Shown here piece by piece: positions 6,038 to 12,159 of a stretch of 12,159 nt of DNA. This stretch comes from Thaumarchaeota archaeon S13 (lineage in GTDB: Archaea > Thermoproteota > Nitrososphaeria > Nitrososphaerales > Nitrosopumilaceae). The stretch is from positions 1 to 12,159 of the forward strand of contig RHFA01000144.1 in the NCBI GenBank assembly GCA_003724275.1. Direction: 5' to 3'. The stretch's first letter is position 1, and each line of letters opens with the position of its first letter. The position numbers were made by a program, and so were the translations under genes. The notes beneath the pieces are model-generated. The model was not told the DNA's origin. It saw nothing but the letters and a program-made list of their open reading frames with translations, and made no database searches.

Positions 6038-6044
6038 TTTAAAT
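6038..6044 (+). promoter_or_regulatory. TATA box of the SRPBCC gene
   Basis: TTTAAAT in the context CCTTTAAATCC, centred 29 nt before the TTG at 6070. This spacing supports leaderless expression from TTG. Confidence 0.65.
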
Positions 6045-6069
6045 CCGCTAGTTTTGGGGCGCGCCGCCG

Positions 6070-6666
6070 TTGGCAACGGTGCGGCGCTCGATCGAGGTCA
6101 AGGTGCCCGTGGGCACGGTCTTCACCTACTTTGCGCGCCCCGAGCACGTCTCTGACCAGATGACCGACAAGGGCGTGGGCATGACGGTCATACCCATGGA
6201 CATCAAGGAGGGCATGGGCGTGGGAACGACCTTTAGGATTATAGGCGACTTTGGGGGCAAGCGCCTCGAGTGGGACTGCGAGACGACCGAGTTTGAGCGC
6301 GAGAGGCGCATATCGGCCCGCCAGATAGACGGGCCCTTCAAGAGGTGGGAGATATCGACCGAGTTCGAGTCCCTCGGCGAGAGCCTCTCGCGCGTGACGA
6401 TGACCGTAGAGTATGACATGCCCTTCGGGCCGCTAGGGAGCATACTCGACAAGGCAAAGTTTGCGCGCTCGGCCGAGCGCGGCATGGAGACGGCCCTCTA
6501 CAAGGTCCGCGGCCTGCTAGAGGGCAACGGCTCGATACCCGTGTACATCACGCTAGACGCCTACCAGAGGCTCCTCGAGGAGAAGAAAAAGATGGGCAAC
6601 GCGCCCGTCTCGATGGTCCTCAACGCCATCCTTGACAGGCACGCAAAGGCCGAGATCGCCCGCTAG
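6070..6666 (+). CDS. SRPBCC (START/polyketide-cyclase fold) protein with ribbon-helix-helix-like tail
   Basis: A 198-residue cytoplasmic protein with no membrane segment. Residues 1-150 look like an SRPBCC helix-grip domain: an opening strand VRRSIEVKVPVGTVFTYFARPEH, then alternating strands (LEWDCETTEF, WEISTEFES, RVTMTVEYDMPFG) and a long closing helix with AERGMETALYKVRGLL. Such domains bind hydrophobic ligands. Residues 156-190 (IPVYITLDAYQRLLEEKKK, then SMVLNAILDRH) read like a strand plus two helices of a ribbon-helix-helix DNA-binding domain. If so, this may be a ligand-responsive regulator; that is inference. The start is a TTG placed by the TATA box. It is divergent from the oxidase operon, so it might regulate it, but no operator was recognised. 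Confidence 0.7.
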   Translation: MATVRRSIEVKVPVGTVFTYFARPEHVSDQMTDKGVGMTVIPMDIKEGMGVGTTFRIIGDFGGKRLEWDCETTEFERERRISARQIDGPFKRWEISTEFESLGESLSRVTMTVEYDMPFGPLGSILDKAKFARSAERGMETALYKVRGLLEGNGSIPVYITLDAYQRLLEEKKKMGNAPVSMVLNAILDRHAKAEIAR

Positions 6667-6695
6667 GCCTCTCGCGCGCCGCGCCCTCACCACAC

Positions 6696-6702
6696 TTTAA
6701 TA
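6696..6702 (+). promoter_or_regulatory. TATA box of the tRNA-Lys gene
   Basis: TTTAATA, centred 31 nt before the first base of the tRNA. It lies in the gap between the SRPBCC stop and the tRNA. Confidence 0.6.
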
Positions 6703-6729
6703 CCTCCGCGAGGGCACGCCGCGCCGCTC

Positions 6730-6806
6730 GGGTCTATGGCTCAGCCAGGTAGAGCACCGGACTCTTAATCCGGCTGTCGAGGGTTCGAATCCCTCTAGAC
6801 CCGCCA
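6730..6806 (+). tRNA. tRNA-Lys (anticodon CUU), CCA encoded
   Basis: The cloverleaf was built by hand. The acceptor stem is GGGTCTA (6730-6736) with TAGACCC (6796-6802); the D stem is GCTC/GAGC; the anticodon stem is CCGGA/TCCGG around the loop CTCTTAA, anticodon CTT at 6764-6766; the T stem is GAGGG/CCCTC with loop TTCGAAT. The discriminator is G6803 and CCA (6804-6806) is in the DNA. No intron is present. C56, the target of Trm56, is C6786. The convergent trm56 gene ends 20 nt beyond the CCA. Confidence 0.97.
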
Positions 6807-6826
6807 ACCCGTTCTGCGCGCCGGCC

Positions 6827-7348
6827 CTAGTGCCCGTCGACGCGCTTGCCCCTCTCGCTGGGCACGATGCGCCGCCGCGCGCCGGCAAACGGCGCGTCGA
6901 GCTCGCGGCCCTGCTGCACGCGGTCGAGGAGGACGGCGAGCGCGGCGACCTCGGAGTGCGGCTGCGCGCCGACTGCGACGTTATAGTCGGCGGCGTCATA
7001 GACCTCGCGCGGGACCTTGCCGGCGCCGATGACGACGAGTATGGACTCCTCGCCGGCTATCCTCGGCGCTGCCTCGCCGACGGGGACGCCGTACATTGTC
7101 AGGTGGACGACTCGCTCGCCGCGCGCCGGCGCGCCGGCGAGAACCTTGCGCCATGACGGCGTGGGCACGACCTCAAAGTCTCCCCCCCACGACCTGCGGA
7201 CCTCCTCGAGCGTGCGCGGTATCGAGTCGTCAATGTCGCTCATATAGATGCGCGCCGCGCCAAACGCGCGCGCGACGAGGGCCGCATGCGTCGTCACACG
7301 GTCGTCGCGCACGAGGCGCTCGCCTATGCGAAGGACGCTTATCCTCAT
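6827..7348 (-). CDS. trm56: tRNA (cytidine(56)-2'-O)-methyltransferase, Trm56
   Basis: A 173-residue SPOUT-class methyltransferase found only in archaea. It adds a 2'-O-methyl group to C56 in the T loop of tRNAs using SAM. Recognised features are the N-terminal [18 protein letters not shown] (5-22), HLTMYG (82-87), and the knotted SAM site made of VVIGAGKVP (105-113) and [17 protein letters not shown] (123-139). Length is normal for the family. The ATG overlaps the stop of the upstream hflX frame as ATGA, implying translational coupling. It is the last gene of a phoU-hflX-trm56 run and converges on tRNA-Lys. Confidence 0.95.
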   Translation of the reverse strand: MRISVLRIGERLVRDDRVTTHAALVARAFGAARIYMSDIDDSIPRTLEEVRRSWGGDFEVVPTPSWRKVLAGAPARGERVVHLTMYGVPVGEAAPRIAGEESILVVIGAGKVPREVYDAADYNVAVGAQPHSEVAALAVLLDRVQQGRELDAPFAGARRRIVPSERGKRVDGH

Positions 7349-8284
7349 GCGGCGCCGTTCCCCACAATCTCCTCGAGCGCGCCGCCGAGGCCGTCGAGGC
7401 CCGTGCGCTCCAGCGACGACACCCTGACTGCGCGCGCGTCGCCCAGCCCGAGCGCGCCCTCGAGTGCCCCAAGGGCGGCGTCATCGACAAGGTCGGCCTT
7501 GTTTAGCGCAATGACGACGCGCGCGGGCTGCACGTCGAGCTCGCCGAGCGTGCGCCTGCACGTGGAGAGCTTTGACGCGGCGAGCTCGGCGGGGTCGCTT
7601 GCGTCAAGGACGAGTATGATCGCGTCCGCATGCGTCATCTCCTCTAGCGTCGACTTGAAGGCCTCTATCATGTACGCCGGCAGCTCGGTGATAAAGCCCA
7701 CCGTGTCCGAGACTAGGCGCTCGGTCCCGCCTATCCTGGCGCGCCGGACCGTCGTCGAGAGCGTCGTAAAGGGCTCCTCGCCGCGCTGGCGGTCCTCGCC
7801 GGTGAGCGCGTTAAAGAGCGTCGTCTTGCCGGCAGACGTGTACCCCGCAAGCGATATTGTCCGCAGGCCCAGGCGCTCGCGCGACCTGCGGTGGAGCTCC
7901 CTCCTCCGTGGCGCGCGACATCTCGTAGCGCATCTGCGCGAGCCTCACCTGCAGGCGCGACTCGTCGCTAGTCGCGCGCCTCCCGAATATCTCGAGTATG
8001 AGGGCCTCGCGGTCGAGGATGCTCGTGTGGAGGCGCGAGGCGAGGTTGTAGTTCTGGCTCGGCTTTAGGAGCTCGTCTAGCACGACGACGTCCGGCCCGA
8101 GGCGGCCCGCGGCCTCCTCTAGGCGCTCGACGGTCCCCTCGCCGAGGCCGTACTTTGCGCGCCTCGAGCGGCCCCTGGAGACCGTGGAGACGACGCTGTA
8201 CCCCGCGGCCTCGCAGAGCGCGACGGCCTCCTCGAGGCCGTCGCCGAGGGGCCGCGTGACGAGTATGGCCGTTCGCGCCGCCAT
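7345..8284 (-). pseudogene. hflX: GTPase HflX, interrupted by a frameshift
   Basis: Two frames together encode a ribosome-associated GTPase of the HflX family. The first (8284 to about 7901) gives the N-terminal HflX domain, with DELLKPSQNYNLA, DREALILEIFGRRA and [15 protein letters not shown]. The second carries the whole G domain: [10 protein letters not shown] (G1), [10 protein letters not shown] (G2), DTVGFI (G3), NKAD (G4) and a VSSLERTG G5-like end. Removing one base in the CCC at 7899-7901 joins them into about 312 residues. The Gly-rich hinge that normally sits between the two domains is not visible in either frame, so a deletion may have occurred at the same spot. It could be a real pseudogene, a sequencing or assembly error, or two coexisting half proteins. 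The start is 9 nt after the phoU-like stop. Confidence 0.85.
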
Positions 8285-8293
8285 GGCGCTCGC

Positions 8294-9349
8294 CTAGGGT
8301 GCGCCCCGCGCGCCGCGCGAGGTGGCCTTGTCGATGTTCATGTTTAGGACCGTCTCGGCAATGTCTGCGGCATACTCGGATATGCGCCGAATGTCCTCGG
8401 CTACCCTCCTTGCCCTGTACCCCTCCTCGGACCTGCCGCGCCGCGTCGCCTCTAGCACCCCCCTCTCGAGGGACGCAATGCCCGCGTCGTTCACGGTCCT
8501 CTCGGCTAGCGCATAGTTGCCCGTAAAGAGCGCCGTGCATGCGCTGTCAAGGGCAGAGGAGGCGTGCGTGGCCATCGCCTCGAGGCGCGAGGAGAGCTGC
8601 CCGCCTATCGCCGCGCGAAACTCTAGCGGGTCGCGCGCGATGGCCACGGCGTGGTCGCCGGACCTCTCGACGGACTTTACGACGAGGCGATAGTCGAGGC
8701 AGTTGGGCGCGTTCCCGAGGCCAAGGTCCCCGAGGACGCCCTCGTCGTCGACTGCGAGCTTGAGCTGGCGCGTTATGTAAAACCCAAACCTGTCGACCTC
8801 GTCGTCTGCCCCGATGACCTCGCGCGCGAGGTCGACGTCATGTGCGGACACGGCCGTCACGGCGTCGGCGAGCATTGACCTTGAGAGGTGGAGCATCCGC
8901 TTGAACGCGCCGTCAACAGAGAGGGCAACGGTGTTGACTAGGACCTGTATCGTGATTCCCGCGCTAGAGTCAGATATGATCTCGGCGCCGACTAGGCGGC
9001 GCCTCACTGCGTCCTTGACGGCGTTGCGCTGCGCGGCGCCAAAGGGGGCCGTCCCGCGCACGACGTGTATTATCGTGTGCCCGCGCAGGTAGAGCGAGAT
9101 CACCTTGCGCACCAGCGAGGCCGGCGAGGAGGACCTCTCCACGCCCACCGTGGCCTCGGACGCGCCGGCGCCGGCGGCCCCGACTGCGCGCTCGTGGGGC
9201 AGCGAGACGCGCATCGACGTGGCCCCCTGCCTCGTGATGACGACCTGGTCGCCGCTCCTTATGCCCATCTCCTCGGCCCACGGCTTTGGGAGCGAGACGA
9301 TGTACGACGAGTTTCCCGTGAACTGGACCTTGCGCGTCTCGCCCTTCAA
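8294..9349 (-). CDS. AbrB-PhoU fusion, phosphate uptake regulator
   Basis: A 351-residue cytoplasmic protein. Residues 1-50 form a SpoVT/AbrB-like swapped-hairpin DNA-binding domain (KVQFTGNSSYIVSLPKPWAE, then SGDQVVIT). The rest is a PhoU-like helical bundle in two parts, with acidic helix motifs such as DDEVDRFGFYITRQLK (182-197), VKSVERSGDHA (224-234) and EDIRRISEYAADIAETV (318-334). This domain order is typical of archaeal PhoU-type regulators, thought to control phosphate transport or signalling. No phosphate transporter is in the window, so the link to phosphate rests on family alone. The TTG start is placed by a palindromic TATA box centred 27.5 nt upstream. It heads the run with hflX and trm56. 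Confidence 0.88.
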   Translation of the reverse strand: MKGETRKVQFTGNSSYIVSLPKPWAEEMGIRSGDQVVITRQGATSMRVSLPHERAVGAAGAGASEATVGVERSSSPASLVRKVISLYLRGHTIIHVVRGTAPFGAAQRNAVKDAVRRRLVGAEIISDSSAGITIQVLVNTVALSVDGAFKRMLHLSRSMLADAVTAVSAHDVDLAREVIGADDEVDRFGFYITRQLKLAVDDEGVLGDLGLGNAPNCLDYRLVVKSVERSGDHAVAIARDPLEFRAAIGGQLSSRLEAMATHASSALDSACTALFTGNYALAERTVNDAGIASLERGVLEATRRGRSEEGYRARRVAEDIRRISEYAADIAETVLNMNIDKATSRGARGAP

Positions 9350-9372
9350 CGGGTATATAGCCCGCCGTGCCG

Positions 9373-9380
9373 CTATATAG
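9373..9380. promoter_or_regulatory. palindromic bidirectional TATA box
   Basis: CTATATAG is a perfect palindrome. Its centre (9376.5) is 27.5 nt from the first base of the phoU-like TTG (9349) on the minus strand and 27.5 nt from the GTG at 9404 on the plus strand. One box could therefore direct two leaderless transcripts. A second TATATA at 9354-9359 lies too near the phoU start to serve it. Confidence 0.65.
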
Positions 9381-9388
9381 GGGTTTTA

Positions 9389-9406
9389 GGCGCGCGCGGG
9401 CGCGTG
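9389..9406 (+). repeat. 18-bp direct repeat at a start codon, copy 1
   Basis: GGCGCGCGCGGGCGCGTG ends in the GTG at 9404-9406. An identical copy lies 36 bp downstream, in the same reading frame. Confidence 0.85.
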
Positions 9407-10354
9407 ACCCATATTATCGGGCCCGGCGCGCGCGGGCGCGTGCGATACCTGGGGATTGGGCGCAGGAGGGGCGTGGCCGCCAGGGCCGTGAGGGTCGGCG
9501 GCGCGAGCCTCGAGAGCGTCTCGTACGCCGGCGACGTCAACGGCCTCCTTGACGTCATGCCGGACCGCTCTGCAAAGCTCGTCATCACCTCGCCGCCGTA
9601 CAACATTGGCAAGGAGTACGAGAGGAGGGCGCCGCTGGCCGAGTATGTCGCCTCTCAGGAGGCCGTCATAGCCCGGTGCGCCAAAAAGGTCCACCCGCGC
9701 GGGTCCATCTGCTGGCAGACGGGAAACTATGTCCGGGGCGGCCAGATAGAGCCGCTTGACGCGCTGCTCTACCCCGCGTTCAGGAGGCTGGGCCTGCGCC
9801 TGCGAAACCGCATAGTCTGGCACTTTGGCCACGGCCTCCACTGCTCGAGGCGCCTCTCGGGGAGGTACGAGACCATACTCTGGTTTACCGCCGGCGACGA
9901 CTATACGTTCAACCTGGACCCGATTCGCGTCCCGGCAAAGTATCCCTCAAAGAGGTACTTTCGCGGCAAGAGAAAGGGCGAGCTCTCCTGCAACCCGCTC
10001 GGGAAAAACCCGTCAGACGTCTGGGAGATACCAAACGTAAAGCACAACCACCGTGAAAAGACTGCGCATCCGGCGCAGTTTCCCGTGGAGCTCGTCGAGC
10101 GCCTCGTGCTCTCGCTGACTGACGAGGGCGACTATGTCCTCGACCCGTACATGGGGTCGGGATCCACCGCAATAGCGGCCCTCATGCACGGGAGGCACAG
10201 CATCGGCGCCGAGGTAAACCCCGAGTACTATGGCATATGGCAGGAGAGGATCTCCCTGCTCGAGCGCGGCGAGATCAGGCTGCGCCCCATGGGGCAGCCC
10301 GTGTACGGGACCGACGAGTGGAGGCGCGCCAGGGAGGGCGCCTCACGCCGATAG
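9404..10354 (+). CDS. beta-class site-specific DNA methyltransferase (N4-cytosine or N6-adenine)
   Basis: A 316-residue enzyme from GTG 9404. It has the catalytic motif TSPPYN (62-67) early and the SAM-binding DPYMGSGST (247-255) late, so the order is motif IV before motif I, as in the beta class. HPAQFP (222-227) is the conserved motif X region before the SAM site. The TSPPYN form is common in N4-cytosine enzymes but does not prove it. The middle, about 100-215, would hold target recognition. GTG 9404 fits the bidirectional TATA box; GTG 9440, giving 304 residues, fits the ATATTAT at 9411-9417 instead. No restriction endonuclease is next to it, so it looks orphan. It overlaps thiL tail to tail by 12 bp. 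Confidence 0.9.
   Translation: MTHIIGPGARGRVRYLGIGRRRGVAARAVRVGGASLESVSYAGDVNGLLDVMPDRSAKLVITSPPYNIGKEYERRAPLAEYVASQEAVIARCAKKVHPRGSICWQTGNYVRGGQIEPLDALLYPAFRRLGLRLRNRIVWHFGHGLHCSRRLSGRYETILWFTAGDDYTFNLDPIRVPAKYPSKRYFRGKRKGELSCNPLGKNPSDVWEIPNVKHNHREKTAHPAQFPVELVERLVLSLTDEGDYVLDPYMGSGSTAIAALMHGRHSIGAEVNPEYYGIWQERISLLERGEIRLRPMGQPVYGTDEWRRAREGASRR
9425..9442 (+). repeat. 18-bp direct repeat at a start codon, copy 2
   Basis: Identical to 9389-9406 and also ending in an in-frame GTG (9440-9442). It is preceded by ATATTAT (9411-9417), whose centre is 26 nt before that GTG. Confidence 0.85.
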
Positions 10355-11305
10355 GTGCCGCCAGCCGGCGTTGCGCATGCGCGAGCGCCGTCCCGAGTCG
10401 GCAAGGTAGACGCCGCGCCCGCGCTCAACGCGGCCGATCTCCAGCAGGTTCACGCCGAGGCGCGCGGCGCGGCGGCGCAGCGCTGGGCGCGAGGACGCGC
10501 GGCACGCAAAGACCGTCTCGTACTCCTCGCCGCCATATAGCACGAGGCCCATGGCGTCAAGGCCGTTCTCCGCGGCAAACTCGCGCACGCCCCCGCCGAC
10601 GGGGGCCGCGTCGACCTCGATGCGCACGCGCCCCTGCGAGGCGATCTCCCAGAGCGTCGCCGCAAGGCCGTCACTAGAGTCCATCGAGGCCGTAAAGAGG
10701 TGCGCGGCGCCTGCGCAGAACCGCAGCGGCGGCGTGGGGCGGACCAGCGCGCGGCGCGCGGCGGCCGCAAAGCGCACAGTCGCCGCGAGGCGCCTGCGCG
10801 ACGTCGCGATTGCCAGGCCCGCGGCGGCATGGCCAAACGGGCCGGTGGCCATGACAATGTCGCCGGCGCGCGCGCCGGAGCGGCGCGGGACGCGCCTCGG
10901 GGCCTCGCCCATCGCGCAGACCGTGATCGAGAGGCCCTCGCCGCCGTTCGTGTCGCCGCCGAGAAAGGCCATGCCAAACTCGCTTGCGGCGCCGGCGAGG
11001 CCCGAGGCGAGCTGCCTGACCTGGGGCCGCGTCGTGCGCGGCGGCAGCGTCACTGACACAAGCGCGAGGCGCGGGCGGGCCCCCTTTGCGGCAAAGTCGC
11101 TCACGCACGCGACGACTGCCTTTCTTGCCGCCTCGCGCAGCGACATTCCCGGGGGCACGTCAGTGGACGCGACGAGCGTGTCGACCTTTGCGAGGAGGCG
11201 CGTCGAGCAAAAGGCCGCCGCCTCGGCGTCCTCGTGCGGGCCGCGCAGGCCCAGCGCGCGCCGAAACTCGGCAATGACGGCGCGCTCGTCAGGATGCGCG
11301 CGCAG
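10343..11305 (-). CDS. thiL: thiamine-monophosphate kinase
   Basis: ThiL phosphorylates thiamine monophosphate to thiamine diphosphate with ATP. Numbered from codon 11305 (320 residues, the usual length), motifs are EDAEA (25-29), KVDTLVASTDVPPGM (40-54), SDFAAKGARP (69-78), GGDTNGG (116-122), DSSDGL (209-214) and YGGEEYETVF (258-267). The start is uncertain: homology clearly extends upstream of GTG 11158, yet no ATG, GTG or TTG occurs in frame before it. CTG 11305 or ATT 11275 are the only candidates, unless there is a sequence error. The gene overlaps the end of the upstream mutase gene if CTG is used, and the two are probably co-transcribed. The product is cytoplasmic. Confidence 0.88.
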   Translation of the reverse strand: MRAHPDERAVIAEFRRALGLRGPHEDAEAAAFCSTRLLAKVDTLVASTDVPPGMSLREAARKAVVACVSDFAAKGARPRLALVSVTLPPRTTRPQVRQLASGLAGAASEFGMAFLGGDTNGGEGLSITVCAMGEAPRRVPRRSGARAGDIVMATGPFGHAAAGLAIATSRRRLAATVRFAAAARRALVRPTPPLRFCAGAAHLFTASMDSSDGLAATLWEIASQGRVRIEVDAAPVGGGVREFAAENGLDAMGLVLYGGEEYETVFACRASSRPALRRRAARLGVNLLEIGRVERGRGVYLADSGRRSRMRNAGWRHLSA

Positions 11306-12159
11306 CCTCCACCACCGCCTCGCGCGCCATGCCCGCGATCCTCCTTGCGCGGACCGCGTCGTCTGACTCTACGGACACCCTCACGGCGTCCTCCGTGTTT
11401 GACCCCCTTACGAGCAGCCACGTCGACTCGCCGTCAGTCCCCTTGAACCCGCCAATGCCGACATTCTCGGAGAACTCGCCGCGCATCCCCTCGCCGACTG
11501 CCTCGACGATCCGGCCGTGCTGCGCGGCGGGCGCGGCCACCTTTTCCCTTATGCGGTGCAGGCCCGAGACTGCGCGGAGCGGCCCGTCGAGCGTCCCGTC
11601 GACTGCCATCGAGGCCGCGATGGCGGCGGCGACAATCCCGTCGCGGCACAGGTTAAACCCCGGATGGACCAGGCCCGCGCTGCTTCCCTCGCCGCCAATG
11701 GCGCACGGGGTCCCCTCGAGCGCGTCGACGACGTTGGCCTCGCCCACCATCGTGGTCCTCACCCTGGCGCCGGCCTCTTTTGCGATTGCGTTGACTGCCA
11801 TGCTCGTGTCCTCGCTTGCCGCGACGTCCCTTGACCCGCGCGCGATCGCCCAGGCCACGCCGGCGGCAAGCGTCGCGTCTGGCGCGCATCGCGTCCCGCG
11901 CCGCGCGATCACGGCGCGGTCCCCGTCAAGGTCAAGCGCGACGCCGACGTCGCACGACTCGCTTGCGGCGGCAAGCTCGCCGAGCCCCTCGGACGTCGGG
12001 TCCGGGCCGCGCGTGGACCTCACCTCGATCACGTCGCAGCCGGCGCCCTCGAGCACGTCGCGCGCCGTGCGCGCCGCCGCGCCCCCGCCGGCGTCAAGGG
12101 CCACGCGCGCGCCAGGCGCCGTGCCGCCGAGCTCCTCTAGCGCGTCGCGGACATACGTG
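11289..12159 (-). CDS. glmM: phosphoglucosamine/phosphomannomutase family protein (5' end outside window)
   Basis: 289 C-terminal residues are visible; the frame runs open to the right edge, so the N-terminal domain with the catalytic phosphoserine is missing. Present are DLDGDRA (about 11916-11933 in the DNA), the Mg-binding loop; GGEGSSAG, the sugar-binding loop, in the GGEG form seen in archaeal enzymes; and RGSNTED, equivalent to the phosphate-binding RPSGTEP loop. The family interconverts hexose 1- and 6-phosphates. GlmM (glucosamine) is the likely member, for UDP-GlcNAc and surface glycan synthesis, but phosphomannomutase cannot be excluded without the N-terminus. The stop overlaps or touches the beginning of thiL. 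Confidence 0.85.
   Translation of the reverse strand, partial: TYVRDALEELGGTAPGARVALDAGGGAAARTARDVLEGAGCDVIEVRSTRGPDPTSEGLGELAAASESCDVGVALDLDGDRAVIARRGTRCAPDATLAAGVAWAIARGSRDVAASEDTSMAVNAIAKEAGARVRTTMVGEANVVDALEGTPCAIGGEGSSAGLVHPGFNLCRDGIVAAAIAASMAVDGTLDGPLRAVSGLHRIREKVAAPAAQHGRIVEAVGEGMRGEFSENVGIGGFKGTDGESTWLLVRGSNTEDAVRVSVESDDAVRARRIAGMAREAVVEAARAS

Noticed and set aside
6730..6830. tRNA-Lys as an integration site for a mobile element
   Set aside because: No repeated tRNA 3' end was seen downstream and no integrase is present; the next gene is the conserved trm56.
9354..9359. TATATA at 9354-9359 as the phoU-like promoter
   Set aside because: It is only a few bases before the TTG at 9349, which would put the start site inside the gene; the box at 9373-9380 has the right spacing.
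1..12159. CRISPR array, toxin-antitoxin pair, transposon or phage genes
   Set aside because: Checked by eye on both strands; no regularly spaced repeats, terminal inverted repeats, transposase or integrase motifs were found.

Overview
The window reads as a GC-rich chromosomal segment from an archaeon, most likely an ammonia-oxidizing thaumarchaeote (Nitrososphaerota). The high GC would fit a Cenarchaeum-like or sponge-associated lineage better than free-living Nitrosopumilus, but that placement is inference. The evidence is the gene content: a UPF0147 protein, archaeal tRNA C56 2'-O-methyltransferase (Trm56), an AbrB-PhoU fusion, a half-size heme A synthase, and an oxidase operon with a tandem blue-copper protein and no cytochrome c. 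Promoters are TATA boxes lying about 27-29 nt before start codons, several of which are TTG or GTG, which suggests leaderless transcripts.

Layout. Positions 1-132 hold a GC-rich inverted-repeat region and a promoter. Positions 133-1505 (+) hold a probable operon: Rieske ferredoxin, UPF0147 protein, SAM-dependent methyltransferase. Positions 1506-1805 are non-coding and rich in dyad symmetry. A secreted, membrane-anchored Ig-like protein (1806-2333, +) converges on the oxidase operon. That operon (5947 down to 2311, -) encodes subunit II split over two overlapping genes, subunit I, a membrane-anchored double cupredoxin, and heme A synthase. Divergent to it is an SRPBCC-domain protein (6070-6666, +), followed by tRNA-Lys(CUU) (6730-6806, +).

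Positions 9349 down to 6827 (-) hold phoU-like, hflX (frameshifted) and trm56, tightly packed. A single palindromic TATA box at 9373-9380 appears to serve both phoU (-) and an orphan DNA methyltransferase (9404-10354, +). The methyltransferase converges on thiL (-), which follows a phosphoglucosamine/phosphomannomutase gene cut by the right edge.

How they work together. The oxidase block is a self-contained terminal respiratory module: the cupredoxin probably passes electrons to CuA on subunit II, subunit I reduces oxygen, and CtaA makes heme A for it. The Ig-like protein may bind copper for the same module. Trm56 modifies C56 of tRNAs, a base present in the neighbouring tRNA-Lys gene. I see no CRISPR array, transposase, integrase or defence island. 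The unusual points are architectural: the symmetric bidirectional promoter, the split subunit II, near-identical repeats inside the double cupredoxin, the damaged hflX, and a probable SRPBCC/ribbon-helix-helix fusion.
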